Shown: positions 1-11,779 of the stretch, piece by piece | Numbering within the stretch: position 1 is the first letter of the stretch | Layout: every line of letters starts with the position of its first letter | DNA from: Onchidella celtica | Lineage: Eukaryota > Mollusca > Gastropoda > Systellommatophora > Onchidiidae | Direction of reading: 5' to 3' | DNA: 64,000 nucleotides | NCBI GenBank assembly: GCA_963931925.1 | Contig: OZ007580.1 | Span: 7,322,947-7,386,946, forward strand | Translations under genes and position numbers: made by a program | The notes under the pieces: model-generated | Database searches by the model: none | What the model saw: the letters and a program-made list of their open reading frames with translations, nothing else | Told to the model about the DNA's origin: nothing

Positions 1-153
1 TTGGCCAATTGGTCAACATAATCACCCAAAAAATGGTAAATTCGTCTCAGAAGATTTATTTTTTTTTAAAGATACAAATGAAAACAAAAAATACACAATA
101 AAATGAAATAAAATAAAGGAAAGTAAAAAAAAAAAAATACGCAAACAAACAAA

Positions 154-417
154 ATGACGGACATAGTAAAATTCATGCTACAACAAAAGTGGAATTGGGC
201 TGGACATGTGGGAAGGATGAATGGCCATAGATGGACAAAACGCTGCACTGAGTGGCAACCACGGACAGGAAAAAGAACACGAGGACGACCAGGAAGAAGA
301 TGGCAGGATGATATTTACAAGAGAGGGGGGAACAACGTGGATGAGGAAGACATCAGGCAGACAGGATGGAAGACATTGTCGGTAGGCCACATCCTGCAGT
401 GGACAGACAATGCCTAA
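154..417 (+). pseudogene. LINE C-terminal fragment (decayed)
   Basis: The 87-residue open frame carries the C-terminal signature of an animal endonuclease/RT LINE: KWNWAGHVGRM (residues 12-22), then RWTKR, EWQPRTGKR, and RGRPGRRWQDDI. After that point the reading frame shifts. The expected GTTWMR segment is readable only in another frame, and the end (HILQWTDN) is back in the first frame, so two small indels have broken it. No RT core motif (FADD) lies upstream, so this is a short 5'-truncated relic. An A-rich stretch precedes it. Function is lost. The match is made by remembered family pattern, not by a search. Confidence 0.8.
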
Positions 418-460
418 GTGAAAAGTGGAAAATAAAACACTTGATAAAGTAAATCATGGT

Positions 461-1115
461 CCAGTCGATAGATTTTTTTTTCCGATTGTTTGCTCAGCAG
501 GGCTAGCCTGGCTTGATGAGAAAAGCGTCTATCGGCAATAATGACAAACAGGCACGTCTATCTGATATCGCTCAATCATCAGTCTCTTCCCCCTGGGACG
601 TACACATAACCACACCATACAAAGCATTATACGCGTTTGTGCAACCGGCCAAGCTCTCGCTTGAGCGAAAGAGCCAGACAAGCAGAATTATTTCACCCCC
701 CCCCCCCTCCCTCCCTTCTCGCCAAACTTCCGGTCTGCCAAGTCTGAGAATTGCGTCACGGAGTTAATACAGCGACAGACCAATGGCTATAATCTCACAG
801 TGCCAAAATAAAATGATGTAAATTGTCAAAGCTCCCGGTATCATTATCCTCCCGGGGGTCGTTCAAAAGGAGAAAGATTTCCAAGGTTGGACGACATGAT
901 TGCTTTCTTTCTTCTTCTTTCTGGACTGGACTTCAATGCTTCGCTTCTAGCTAGTTTCTTTCAGAGAAACAAGAATTCTCATTGTGTCCTCTTTGAGAGA
1001 CGGTGACCAGTGATATGGCTGTAAAGAGACTTTGGAGAAATATGGTAAAATGCCAAATTATTGGCAATCACATTTTCTCAGTGTACTTTTCGTGTACTAT
1101 TTGAAGTAGGTAGTT
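461..1115. other. No recognisable feature
   Basis: This is unannotated sequence between two LINE fragments. It holds a C run near 697-707 and an imperfect short hairpin at about 651-673 (GCTCTCGCT pairing with AGCGAAAGAGC). The 84-residue open frame starting at 513 has no recognisable motif and I do not call it a gene. Confidence 0.5.
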
Positions 1116-1116
1116 T

Positions 1117-1690
1117 TAGCTCTCCAGGGTTGCACAAACAACAGCAGCGCTGGCCAGTCTAAGATCCACCTGGAATGACAGAAACACCACTTCCAAGATC
1201 AGAATGATACGTTCCCTGGCCATTGCCATATTCCTATATGCCTGTGAGACATGGACTCTGACAGCTGAACTTGAGTGAAGGCTTCAGGCATGAGAGATGA
1301 GATACTTCCGCAAAATCCTTGGCATCTCATACGAAGACCACATTACCAACTTGGGGGTCCAGTTCTGAGTTAGGCAAACCACTGAACCATACGAAGACCT
1401 GTTGTCCACAGTGAAAAGAAGAAAAATGAGATGGTATGGTCATGTATCAAAGATCAACTGGGTTTGCCAAAACCATTCTACAAGGAACAGTGCGAGGAGG
1501 CAGAAGGAGAGGAAGACAGAGAAAGAGAGAAAGAGTTGGGAGAACAGCATTGGTGAATGGACTGGCCTCACACTCAGCAACTGCCTAGGAGAGTCTGAGA
1601 ACCGGGAGGAATAGAGGAAGCTGGTTGTGAAGGTCTCCTGTGTCGCCCCAACGCTCTTCTAAGACTCCGGGATCGAGTGAGAAAGAGAAA
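1117..1690 (+). pseudogene. LINE RT C-terminal region (pseudogene)
   Basis: Conceptual translation across stops gives the typical end of an endonuclease/RT LINE. In order I read WNDRNTTSKIRMIRSLAI, then FLYACETWTLTAELE, then a stop-interrupted RYFRKILGISYEDHITN, then PYEDLLSTVKRRKMRWYGHV, and finally IGEWTGLTLS and NREE followed by RKLVVK. Several in-frame stops and at least one lost codon make it non-functional. The catalytic RT core lies upstream of the retained part and is absent. Downstream, after about 120 bp, a long GA array begins. The element is clearly older than the LINE at 25-27.6 kb. Confidence 0.85.
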
Positions 1691-1816
1691 GAGCGGATGG
1701 ACCGCTCAGAGCGGCTTGCGGTAGTGAGTCAGTTAATGTTACAGTGCCATAAGAACACGATATTGATTGTTAATAAGAGCGGTCATGTTGTTGTTACTCC
1801 TTGGGGGACAGTTCAA

Positions 1817-1824
1817 AGAAAGAA

Positions 1825-1879
<55 letters not shown>

Positions 1880-1881
1880 AG

Positions 1882-1972
<91 letters not shown>
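1817..1972. repeat. (GA)n microsatellite
   Basis: About 155 bp of nearly pure GA dinucleotide with sporadic GG interruptions. It generates spurious Arg/Glu-rich and Ser/Leu-rich open frames on both strands, which are not genes. It follows a LINE tail on the same strand; see the finding on LINE tails and GA arrays. Confidence 0.97.
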
Positions 1973-1973
<1 letters not shown>

Positions 1974-2040
1974 AAAGATTTGGACAAAATGATTTCTTTG
2001 TTCTTTCTGGACTTGGGGTACCCATCCACTCGACTATCTC

Positions 2041-2060
2041 CCCCCCCCCCCCCCCCCCCC
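2041..2060. repeat. poly-C run
   Basis: A run of about 20 C directly before an A run. Homopolymer lengths here are prone to sequencing and assembly error. Confidence 0.9.
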
Positions 2061-2124
2061 ACCAAAAAAAAATCAGCAAAATGGTGGACATTTCTTTGCA
2101 TGAAAGCAAACAGAGAAAGACACA

Positions 2125-2370
2125 GCAGATCGTTTTTGCCCTTCGCAATTCGCCCCAACAAGACATTTTAGCTAACTGTGTGTCATCTTACACAAGTTCT
2201 TTCCCATGTCACTTCATGCATGCCTGTTCTTGAGTTTATCGAGTTATGATGTAAGTTTATATAATGATACGTAAGATATATGTACCATGTATTTGCTCGT
2301 CAACGCTCTGTGAAAGAGAATTTCCCTCATGGAATAATAAAGTGATTCTTATGTTATCGTGTCTTATCTT
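2125..2370 (+). mobile_element. LINE 3' end, family A copy 1
   Basis: This stretch matches 10485-10745 on the same strand. Shared blocks include ATCGTTTTTGCCCT, AATTCGCCyCAACAA, GAGTTTATCGAGTTATGA, TGTACCATGTA and CTCTGTGAAAGAGAATTT. It ends with ATAATAAAGTGATTCT and a degenerate TTATCTTA-type tail. The layout (AATAAA-like signal, AGTGATTCT, simple repeat) is that of a non-LTR retrotransposon 3' UTR, for example the CR1/Rex1 group. The clade is inferred. No coding part is recognisable, so it is a strongly 5'-truncated insertion. Confidence 0.7.
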
Positions 2371-3795
2371 ATTTCAGCCATCGAGAACTGCAACATCTCA
2401 TGCAAAATAACACTGTGTATCCAAAGTTTCATCTGCCACGCGAGATCTCTGTCGTGTTAAGACCGAATGTGCTGATCTCTATGTCAAATTAAGTTTTAAT
2501 TGGGGGGGGGGGGGGGAGGGGGGGCGTATCTTACTAAGCTCGGAACCGCACGGTCAAACAAGAAGTCCACACCATAATTCCCTGTGTTATCTTAGTAAAT
2601 CCGGGATGACTCTATCATAATAGGCCTTGTCAGACACATTCAGCTTCTGCCATTATTTCTTGGTTGTTTCTCTAGCAACAAACTGGCTGTGCCATTTCGG
2701 GCTTAAGATATTCCCCTCCCGAAAAATCATATTACAGAGTGAAACGTGTTACATTTTTCTATTTATCTGTGCGATAATTTGGTACGATTAGTACTTCCTT
2801 TGGTCCTCGGAATTGAACAAGGAATTAAGTGGGCCACAGCAGGAAATATTTTCTTTGACAGTTTGTGGGGTTTTTTTGGCATTTTTTTTTTTTTTTGGCC
2901 TTTTTATTGTAACACGGCAGATAACTGTCTGGTGTATTTCCAAAGAGGCTACGGTCCAATAGTGCCTTACATCGACCCATAAAGATCTTCACATAAAGTG
3001 CGTGAACTACAACTCGCAGACTTGGAAAATGGCGGGGAGGATAATTTCATGTCTGTATCATTTTCTGTTTCATTTAACAGCTGGTACAATACAGGACGTT
3101 TCACTATCGTGCGCACGCAACAAAAGATTCCATAGCCCGCAGTCTAGTCCATCTCCTCTACCATTCTTTCGGTTTTACACGCAAAAACTTCAAGTCTCTC
3201 TGAAATACGTTCATTATGCAAATAGCTCACTCACTGTCATAGACACTCACTCGCACGCAGCTGTCTCAGCCGTGATACACACATTAAGTGCTCACTCTGA
3301 TACAGATATACATTTAACAGACTGCCTCTTTGTCGGACCGCCTTTCATATCATACACATCGTTTGTTTTATCTGTTTACAAATACACAGAGGGACAAACT
3401 CACTCTCAAGCACTCATAGCCTACAAATAAACTTAACACTCATTAATTTAATATGTTTTCTTTCAAAAAGTGCACTCGGAGATTCAAGATCTAAATTTGC
3501 TCTTGGCAGTTCTCCTGCCCGTTTCGTTCTGTGGCGATGGTTAAAGTTTCTTCCAGCTTCGAGACTACTGATCCCCTTAACTGTTTCCGAACACTAACAC
3601 CCCCCCCAGTTACAAAAGACAGGGGCTGTGGCAGGGGCCGGTTGAAAGGCTGCACAACAGTCGTTTCTCCCACAAACTCACATATTTCTCTCTATGATCA
3701 TCATGCATGCACAGCCGCACTCATTCACGCTCCTCTTTGTTTCTCGCCTTATTATATGCACGACAACACCTGCAGTGCCCCGGTGCACTCTCTCT
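2371..3795. other. No recognisable feature
   Basis: It contains a G run (about 2503-2525), a T run (about 2885-2896) and a C run (3600-3607). The open frame 3002-3430 (142 codons) has no domain, signal peptide or repeat pattern that I recognise, and its composition resembles surrounding DNA, so I do not call a gene. Confidence 0.5.
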
Positions 3796-3797
3796 CT

Positions 3798-3814
3798 CTC
3801 ACACACACACACAA
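3798..3814. repeat. (CT)n/(CA)n microsatellite
   Basis: A short CT run passes directly into a CA run (about 3788-3814). Plain microsatellite. Confidence 0.8.
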
Positions 3815-3981
3815 TTGGTGTGCACAATAAAATCCCATTAAAGAAGACAGCGTTCAACAGTATGCGTGTATCATAAAAACCACAGAAAAACTGTGGGGTC
3901 GCAGCAGGGCTATAAGCAAAGTCAAAATTGAGCAAAAAAGAAAGGTTGTATGTTGCGAAGCCCCGCGTGAGAAATAAAACC

Positions 3982-4181
3982 NNNNNNNNNNNNNNNNNNN
4001 NNNNNNNNNNNNNNNNNNNNNNNNNNNNNNNNNNNNNNNNNNNNNNNNNNNNNNNNNNNNNNNNNNNNNNNNNNNNNNNNNNNNNNNNNNNNNNNNNNNN
4101 NNNNNNNNNNNNNNNNNNNNNNNNNNNNNNNNNNNNNNNNNNNNNNNNNNNNNNNNNNNNNNNNNNNNNNNNNNNNNNNNN
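3982..4181. other. Assembly gap (200 N)
   Basis: Exactly 200 ambiguous bases. A round length suggests a placeholder inserted at scaffolding rather than a measured gap. Open frames reading through it are artefacts. Confidence 0.99.
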
Positions 4182-4329
4182 CTGCTGCCACTCCTTCTTT
4201 CCCACTGTATTTACTTTTTTCATTCTTCACTCAACTTTTTTTCTCTCTCAATTTGCTCTCTTTCTCTTGCTTTCTCTCCCCCCCCCCCCCTGCCTTCAAT
4301 ATCCCCATAATTATTCTACAATTTTTGTT

Positions 4330-4840
4330 CAGCTGTGACCAGTGTCTCGTAACCGATTACACAGCTGCAGAGGGCAAAGTAATTGTAGCCAGTGACCCAG
4401 ATTACTGAACATTTAAGGCCGATTTCCACATTGAATACTGTGATCATTTAACCAGCAAAAACTTGCTGTGCCCAGCTAGCTAAACCTTGCCCTCCTAACA
4501 TAATCGCAGTCACGAATATTTCTCCCCATGTCACCCCGTAAACATTCCACTTTGGCCGAAATAATCACCTGGTTTAATTTCATTTGGCAACTTTCCCCAG
4601 AAGTTCAGTGTGTGAAACGCCAGTCTTTACTCAGTCGTGTGGAACAAACCTACAAAGTAATTGCTTTCATTTATTAATGTGTAAAAAAAAATCCAATCTA
4701 TTGTTCATATAACTTTGATGCAAGCTGACAGAAATGTTCCATGCGGATAGTGCGGTTTGAAATTAGCCGAAGATTATACTATTCTGTGATGTTCACTGCG
4801 CTCTGCTCTTGCTTTGATCAATGTTTTTGTTGTACTCAGC
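4330..4840. other. No recognisable feature
   Basis: Mixed-composition DNA with no long open frame, no RNA gene signature and no repeat that I could pair with another place in the window. Confidence 0.5.
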
Positions 4841-4848
4841 ACAGCCAG

Positions 4849-4850
<2 letters not shown>

Positions 4851-4908
<58 letters not shown>

Positions 4909-4918
4909 CATCTATCTA
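4851..4918. repeat. Compound (CT)n(TATC)n microsatellite
   Basis: About 43 bp of CT dinucleotide passes directly into TATC tetranucleotides. A G run follows at about 4937-4952. Confidence 0.95.
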
Positions 4919-5611
4919 AGAATGCGTATGGGGTATTGTGGGGGGGGGGGGGGCAGAAGGACAGAAGAAGAGAGGGCGGGGAATTGGATGTGCCTAAGAG
5001 CACTATTAATATATACAGTCTAATTTTCTAGGAAACCAATTTCGGCCACACCCCACCCCCCACCCCCCGCCCCTTGACTCCGTCCCCCCTAAAGTCAAAA
5101 GACTGGAGAACTAAGTTGTGCTCTATACCGGGAAGCAAATAATGCTCTAGGCTCAAAGCGGGTTAGACAGACCTCCAGGGCGATGGATTCTACTCAGCCA
5201 TTAGAGAACTGGCTAATGAACCACACTAAAAATGGCTTTTTGCCGTTCGCAATCTCCATCTCACTCCACGAAATGATCATTTCAAACGCCTGTTTTCTTT
5301 TCCTTTTCAGTGTCCCTGTCTATGCCCCATAAACCTCTGTTCCCTAAAGTTAAAGTCATCAAATTCTGCTATATTATCAATCTCTGCCAGATTTGGGGCT
5401 CAGTATGTTCATTATAAGATTATGGGGATAAGATGTTTCAGCACTAGGCGATAAGAGATGTTTAACATAAAGAGGGAAAGATAAGGAAGAAAGAATGAAA
5501 GAGAAAAAAAGGGAAGAAAGAAGACATAGAATAGATGGAAGAAAGGAAGTAAACGAAAAATGAAAGACAGAATTCAGTTTCAGATCATTATGTGTAGATC
5601 ATTTACCAAAA

Positions 5612-5935
5612 GACAATTATTCATGTACAAGTGTAGCACAAAAGGGCAGACAACCTTCATGTACAAGTGTAGCACAAAAGAGCAGATAACCACACATGTA
5701 GAAGTGTAGCACAGAGGAGCACATAACCATTCATGTACAAGTGTAGCACAAAACAGCAGACAACCATCCATGTACATGCGTAACACAAAGGAGCCGATAA
5801 CCATTTATGTACAAGTTAGTGTAGCAAAAAAGAGCAGATCAACATTCGTGTACTAGTGTAGCACGAAGGAGCTGATAACCATTCATAAAGAGTTGCGCAA
5901 CACACAGAAGTATATACCCGGTTCTGTACAAGCAT
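5612..5935. repeat. Degenerate ~40-bp minisatellite
   Basis: Roughly eight tandem copies of a unit built on CATGTACAAGTGTAGCACAA followed by an AGAGCAGATAACCATT-like half. The units differ by point changes and small indels. The array decays toward 5900, where only GCACAACA-type remnants remain. It is open on the minus strand for long stretches (MVIGSFVLRMYMDGCLLFC and similar), but this is repeat translation, not a gene. Confidence 0.9.
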
Positions 5936-6495
5936 AGCACAACATGACAGACACCTGCCCAGAAACACTCGCAAACTACACCAGCAACGTCAAAATAAAA
6001 ACGCTGAACGCAGAAAAAACACAAAAACGCAAAAAATAAATAAACCATGTCTAATGAGTTCAGGCTTGGCAAGCACAAATTACCTTACTCCAGTTTAGAA
6101 AAACACGACATAAAAATGAGTACCTACAAAAATCACGTCTTAAAAGGCATTTCTTCAGACATTTAGCAGTGTTTTCTAATCGCATTGTGACCTTTTCATA
6201 GAGTGTAATCGTGCACTTTTACATTATGTCTCCATCAACAAAGACACTTTCCAAAGTAAGCTGAACTCGGAACAAACTTTTCCAGGCGTTAGGTAATAGT
6301 GGGACACTTGCCAGTAATCCAAGGTCAACATTATGATATATGCTTCTCCTTCCTGTTACACCACTCTGTTTTTACCTTTTCCCCTCTCTTCTTTTCATAT
6401 TCCAATCATTTTTTTTCATACACATGCTATAGGAGTAGGAAAGGCATTACTTTCACATCAATTAATCCGTTGGCAAAGAACGAATAGGCTTTTCC
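5936..6495. other. No recognisable feature
   Basis: AT-rich unannotated sequence between two tandem arrays. No motif in any frame is convincing. Confidence 0.5.
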
Positions 6496-6504
6496 CTTGA
6501 TGTA

Positions 6505-6775
6505 CAATCCATCCATACATACAAAACATCCTTTCACCAGTCCATGTGTCCATTCCACCCACTCTGCTTTTGATCGATTCATCCACCCACCGATTCGTCC
6601 AACACCTACTTATCCATCCATCCACCCATCCGTCCGTCCGTCCGTCAATCCATTCATCCATCCATCATCCGTCCATCCATCCATCCACCCACTCGCCCGT
6701 CCATCCACCCATCGCCCTACCATTCATCTATCCATTCATTCTTCCACCTATCTCTCCATCCACATCCATCTATTC
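6505..6775. repeat. (CCAT)n-rich tetranucleotide array
   Basis: Degenerate CCAT/CCGT/CCAC tetranucleotides over about 270 bp, purest between 6610 and 6720. The Pro/Ser/His/Ile-rich open frames here are repeat artefacts. Confidence 0.93.
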
Positions 6776-6799
6776 TGGTTAGCACTGTTGCATGGCGCA

Positions 6800-8340
6800 C
6801 TGCCAGAGACCGTGTGTACTCTCGTACCCTTAAATTCCCCACAGTTGTAGCGTAAACACACTTTTCCTTAGATAATAAACAAACAACGGCGGATATAAAT
6901 TACAGTAATTAAATCCACAAAATAAGAACCGATCCCGCATAAGAACACCGACGTGAGAAAAGATTTCTTAATCGTTTCCCACTCTTTGACTTTCCTGTTG
7001 GGCCAAGCCAAGAATAATGCCCCATCATCATTTTCCGTTTTGCAATTGGTATGTATGCTTCATTTACGCCAGCAAAATCAAGAAGTAGACCGTCAGGCAG
7101 TGCTCCGCGCTTTTGTGAGTAAAAGTAGTTTCAAAATTGGGAGACGCGCAAGTGTTGTACTGTCAAGTGAAACCCACGATCTAATTTCTTTTTTTTTTGT
7201 GTGTGTGTGTTTTGTTTTTTCAAAATATCTTTCTCGCACATAAGGCGGTATATTCTTTACAAAAGAAAAGATAATATGTAACGTTATAATATTAACTATG
7301 ATGTCACGGACATAAAATTTACAGGACAAATTCTGAAGTAAATTCACAACATAATCAACGATTCTACCATGTCAAGTGTCGATCTTTTAGTGAGGAGTGT
7401 GATGTTTTTGTCAAGTCAAGAAGTTTAGAGTTTGGAGAAAGCTCGCCGATATGATAATGGGTATCTTGTGCTAAGAAGAAGCAAGACAAAAGACAGAATA
7501 TTATACTAGAATGATGGGGCAGAAGTAGGTAACCCTACCAGTTCCAGAAGGGCCGCTAACCAACCGGGTAACCTCCAGTGGTAAATAAACGCAGATTAAG
7601 CTGATTCTACCATATCTGGTCATCATTCTGTAAACCTGTACTATTGCATGTCCCAGATTCACCAAAACTTTACAGTAAACTCCCCGCCTCCTCTCAGTCC
7701 CTAGTCCAACATGAAGTACCAGCTATCTCTCAGTAACATTACTGGCTTTGATAAGGTATTTGTCTCCTCAATGACACCGCCAACTTAAAGTGATATCACT
7801 GTCTCCACTGCATCCAAAACTTCGATAAGGCTTTCTACTACTGTCCATATAACTTAAAATAAAGACCTTTTCTGAACATCAACAAAAAGCAAACTGTCCT
7901 TGTTGTAAACAAACATCTTATGAAGCAAGCTTTGAAAGTTTATTTCTAAATTAGTCATACCTGACTAGACAGGAATTTGACAACTGCGCGCAATCATTGT
8001 GGTAACAATGTTACGACAAGAAAGAGCTCTGGTGAACACGTAAAAATGACTGTAGAATCGGGCAAAAACAAAAATATCTTATCAAAATGATTTCTTTGCA
8101 GCAAACACAGTAACAGACGAGGAGGAAAAATTTGACATAGCACAGGTTTACAGTAAATGCGTGAAACCATCAGTTTGACACTGTAACTTTCATTTAAGTT
8201 CTGACGAAATTTATTGATTGCCAATAATTTATAACGAGCAAATTTTTCCGGGAGCAGAGTGTGGTGGAAAACGAAAGGGGCAGACTGGTGATAAGCTTAG
8301 AAAAATCTTGTTCCCCTTCCCTCCCCCCCCCCCTCCCCCA
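6800..8340. other. No recognisable feature
   Basis: It holds a T-then-GT run at 7186-7213 and a C-rich run at 8322-8338. No coding or RNA signature was found on either strand, and no part pairs with other repeats of the window. Confidence 0.5.
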
Positions 8341-8344
8341 TGGT

Positions 8345-8465
8345 TTGGTTCGCCACTGATGACCTGACACCCCCACCCCATCTCACTCCTCTCGATGTTT
8401 TTGCTTTCTCAGGAAGTTGTTGAGTTCCATGCCCGCCCCTCCTGTGATGGTGTCTTCCCATATCT
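8345..8465 (-). pseudogene. Short LINE C-terminal relic
   Basis: On the minus strand the stretch translates as KKIWEDTITGGAGMELNNF followed by LRKQKHREE. This resembles the WEDNIxEWTGL...Rxx.NREEW tail of the LINE family seen at 1117-1690. A stop follows REE where Trp is usual. Upstream sequence on the minus strand is too decayed to assign. The call rests on about 30 residues of remembered pattern, so it is tentative. Confidence 0.55.
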
Positions 8466-10410
8466 TTTTCTGTCCGCTTCTCTATTTGTTTGTTCTAGAA
8501 ATGTACATGTTCTTATACTCTGTGTTGTAGAAGGATGATATGTGTAATTTTCGACAAAGCCCGGACTATTAACAAGGATCTTAGAACAGTTTGAGAGACT
8601 TTGTTTGTTCTTTTGGTCTTCTTTGGCGGTCCCAATTTCTGCGGACGTCAGCTGGAAACGTCCACTGTCATTCCTCAACACGTCCAAGTGATCAACATTT
8701 GTCAGTTGGGCTTTGTCAAACCGCTGCTCGTGTGGTCACCCCTCTGTATCAGTTGTTACGGCTGTGTCAATACACCACTTCTAATTCTCTCTTGTCCACT
8801 ATCTGTCCCGGACACTGGCTGCTGGTCATGTGAGACGTGACCCACCTCGAGATTTGTCTGACAAACACAATCAACGGCGTGGCAACTTGAATGAAAACTC
8901 AAGCCCACATTTCTTCTGACTTTTCAGCTGTCGTTCACCGACCATGCAAGTGTTATTATTTTAACTAGCCGACTGGCGCAAGACAAATTTTGCAAATTTT
9001 CCATGTACCAAGCCCAAACGTATAACTAGATTAAGGCTACAGTAAAAGGGCATTTGGATTCGATGCAGTCTCTAATAAAACTTACTGTTGCACCACAATT
9101 TCATGTAGACACAGATGTAATAACGTTGATTTTCGACCGCCAATGTGTACGAAATTTTCGATCATGCTTTTTCATTCTACTCAACGAAAATGCGCCTCTA
9201 TTTTTGCAGCTAAAAAAAAAAAAAAATCGCGAACAAATAACATTAAAAGAGTGAATTTTTTTTTTTTTCCACAAAATGAATCTGTCCACGTAATTCATCG
9301 TCAAGAAGTAAGACAGTGCACAACGTGTCACAATTTTTGGCTATGCAGTCGCGAAGTCTTAGCTGGTTGCACGCTCACCCTCTGGCTCCATTATAGTAAG
9401 AAAGTAAATATTCCACTCAGCTCATTATTTTCAATGTCACCTCTGTAGGTGTTAGTACATGTGCCACTTCAAGATTTCCATGACCCCGTCATTCGTAGTA
9501 ATCAGTCAAATATCATATCCTTGACTTGAACACTGATGAAGTACTTCATGTTGAGCACCCCCTACACTTGCTTGTCCACGATATTATGATTGTCACAATG
9601 TAGGACAGGGTCATCTTGTTGATGTTTGTCACAAAAGCTGACCTCGCTCAAGATTATTATTTTCCACGTCAACACGAGTTTCATATTCTCGACATTCATT
9701 CTGATCACAACCTTCTCTATCTTTATTCGTTACGTTTGTCATTTGACCATTTTATTACCGTTTCAAATATTCCACACAGCAATCAAGGAATCTTTATTAA
9801 TCATATTTCCTGTTCAATTCATGCCTTTTTCACAACTTATTCCCAACCAATCATTTCCCACCTCTGTCGCTGGTAACTCGATCACCTCAGATTTAGTTTT
9901 CGTTCTTGGAGAAACAGTCGTCCTTCCAGACTTTCGTAATATATAATTTAAGATTCGTAATATATATAGTTTAAGATGACTTGCCACCTTTATCGCAGCT
10001 TTATAATCAGCCCGAATCCGGTGTTTGCACTGCTCGGCGTCCCTTAACTTTTACCTAATTGTTTGCAACAAGTTACACGGTGACATATCAGTATGGTCAC
10101 TCCACAACCTCACTGGTATGGTTACATCCCTCCACTAACTTGCCTGTCCACTTCCTTCCAAACATAACGCGTAAAATTACTCGGTAGCCCTTGAACTGCC
10201 TTCTTCAGGCATCCTCCGTCACCAATTCTCCTCTCTTTCAAAATATCCGATGGAAGAGTCAAAGTTTCCTTGCTTAAATGCCACGTAACATTGTGCCCAT
10301 GTCAAATATCCATGGATCGGTAACTTTCTTAGTGCCACACCTTTAAACTTTTCTGTCAATGTCATTCTAACCGGGTCCCCAGTTTTATTTGATAGTCTTT
10401 GCATTACTCA
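8466..10410. other. No recognisable feature
   Basis: AT-leaning sequence with A and T runs near 9213-9226 and 9257-9269. The small open frames (for example 9616-9876 and 10219-10404) lack recognisable motifs. A short local duplication of TTCGTAATATATA occurs at about 9933 and 9955. Confidence 0.5.
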
Positions 10411-10419
10411 ACTATATAA

Positions 10420-10745
10420 AGGATCGTTTTTTTGGCGTCTGTAATTCGCCTCAACAAGACATTAAGATTCCTTACCGTGCAAAATCGTTTTTGCCCTCTA
10501 CAATTCGCCTCAACAACACATTTTCAGTGAATGTGTGCCATATTACACTAACATTCCTGACTATGTCACTTCACGTAAGCCTGAAATTGAGTTTATCGAG
10601 TTATGACATTGAATATGTTCATGTAATGATGCCTACTGTGTGTGTACCATGTAATATGCACTCTTCAACACTCTGTGAAAGAGAATTTTCCTCATTGGAT
10701 AATGAAGTGATTCTCATCTTATGTTAACTTATCTTTACTTAATTG
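10420..10745 (+). mobile_element. LINE 3' end, family A copy 2
   Basis: This is homologous to 2125-2370 on the same strand, ending with GAATTTTCCTCATTGGATAA, AGTGATTCTCATCTTATG and a TTA/CTTA tail. It carries a local duplication that copy 1 lacks. The block ATCGTTTTT-GGCGTCTGTAATTCGCC is repeated about 61 bp later as ATCGTTTTTGCCCTCTACAA-TTCGCC. Both copies lack coding sequence. Confidence 0.7.
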
Positions 10746-11770
10746 ACCACGTACTGCAAATCACTGTCAATTAATGCCAAAGTTCATCATCTCTCAGATT
10801 TTCTTGGAAAAGGTTGATATTGTAGTGGTTAAATTAGTCACGGCTTCCAACCTTTTTTGCCTGCGCAGTAGGTTTGGGGAGGGAACGGAATCATCATGAA
10901 ACCTGTTCTATTCTGTAGTTAAGTTCCCTGAACCACTGCATTGGCAACAATTCCAAATGCGGAAGTTTATCGGGAATAATATTCCTGACATAAAAATGTA
11001 GTCGATGTTGCGGCAGTGAGAGTGCTGTAATGTAAGATTCGGCGATGTCTTTGTAAGACCCATAAACACTGTCACTCGTATATATTTCTAAATTCACTGC
11101 AAGTTCTACAAGGTTTTTCCATCATTTCCATCTGAATTCTCTCCGTTGTTGGCCCAAAAAGTAAAAAAAATGGTCACAGAAATAGAACAGCGTGGAATTA
11201 TTATTTGCAAAGGAGGACAATATTTAAAGTTTGTTTGACGAAGGATCAAAGTACAGAAGAGCGGGACTGGTGAACAAACACTGGGAATAGAAGTCTGGAC
11301 GAAGACGTCGCGCAAATGAGACACTTCAGACAATGGGCCAACACTGGTCCGGCCAGTAAAGGATAAATGTAATGAGGTGGCGGGAAAATGTAAGCAGGCC
11401 AGAATGACTGATGGCCCAGACTGCGACTGCACAAAGAAAACGATAAATAATGATGAGGTTGAAAAAAAAATGCAGAAGACATTCACGGGAAGCAAAATTA
11501 CTGAAGGACGTACACGTGAACAGTAGGGGGGGAAATTGAAAGTAGGAATAATACTAAAATGAAAGAAGTAGTTATGGTAAAAAGGATAAGAAAGAAAAAA
11601 AGTGAGAGTCTTCTAATGTGGGTTGACACATAAACATGACCTGGCGCACGCGCGCGCACGCACACAGACACACACACTATACACGCCCAGAAAGAGGAAC
11701 AGACAGACAGAGTGAATGAAAGTGGGAGTGAAAGAACAACAGGAAGATGAAATGTGCCAGCTGCTCAAAC
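10746..11770. other. No recognisable feature
   Basis: Unannotated. It holds an alternating CG/CA purine-pyrimidine stretch at about 11644-11680. The minus-strand frame 11106-11495 (129 codons) has hydrophobic runs but no recognisable family. Confidence 0.5.
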
Positions 11771-11779
11771 TCTCCTATT

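Noticed and set aside
1640-2233. Arg/Glu-rich 197-codon open frame
   Set aside because: It is a translation of the GA microsatellite and its flanks. The mirrored minus-strand frame is equally long, as expected for repeat DNA.
3002-3430. 142-codon frame as a possible small gene
   Set aside because: No signal peptide with a clear cleavage context, no domain, no repeat structure and no splice context. The length is within chance for this sequence.
3678-4338. Open frames of 100-180 codons around 4 kb
   Set aside because: They are created by reading through 200 N.
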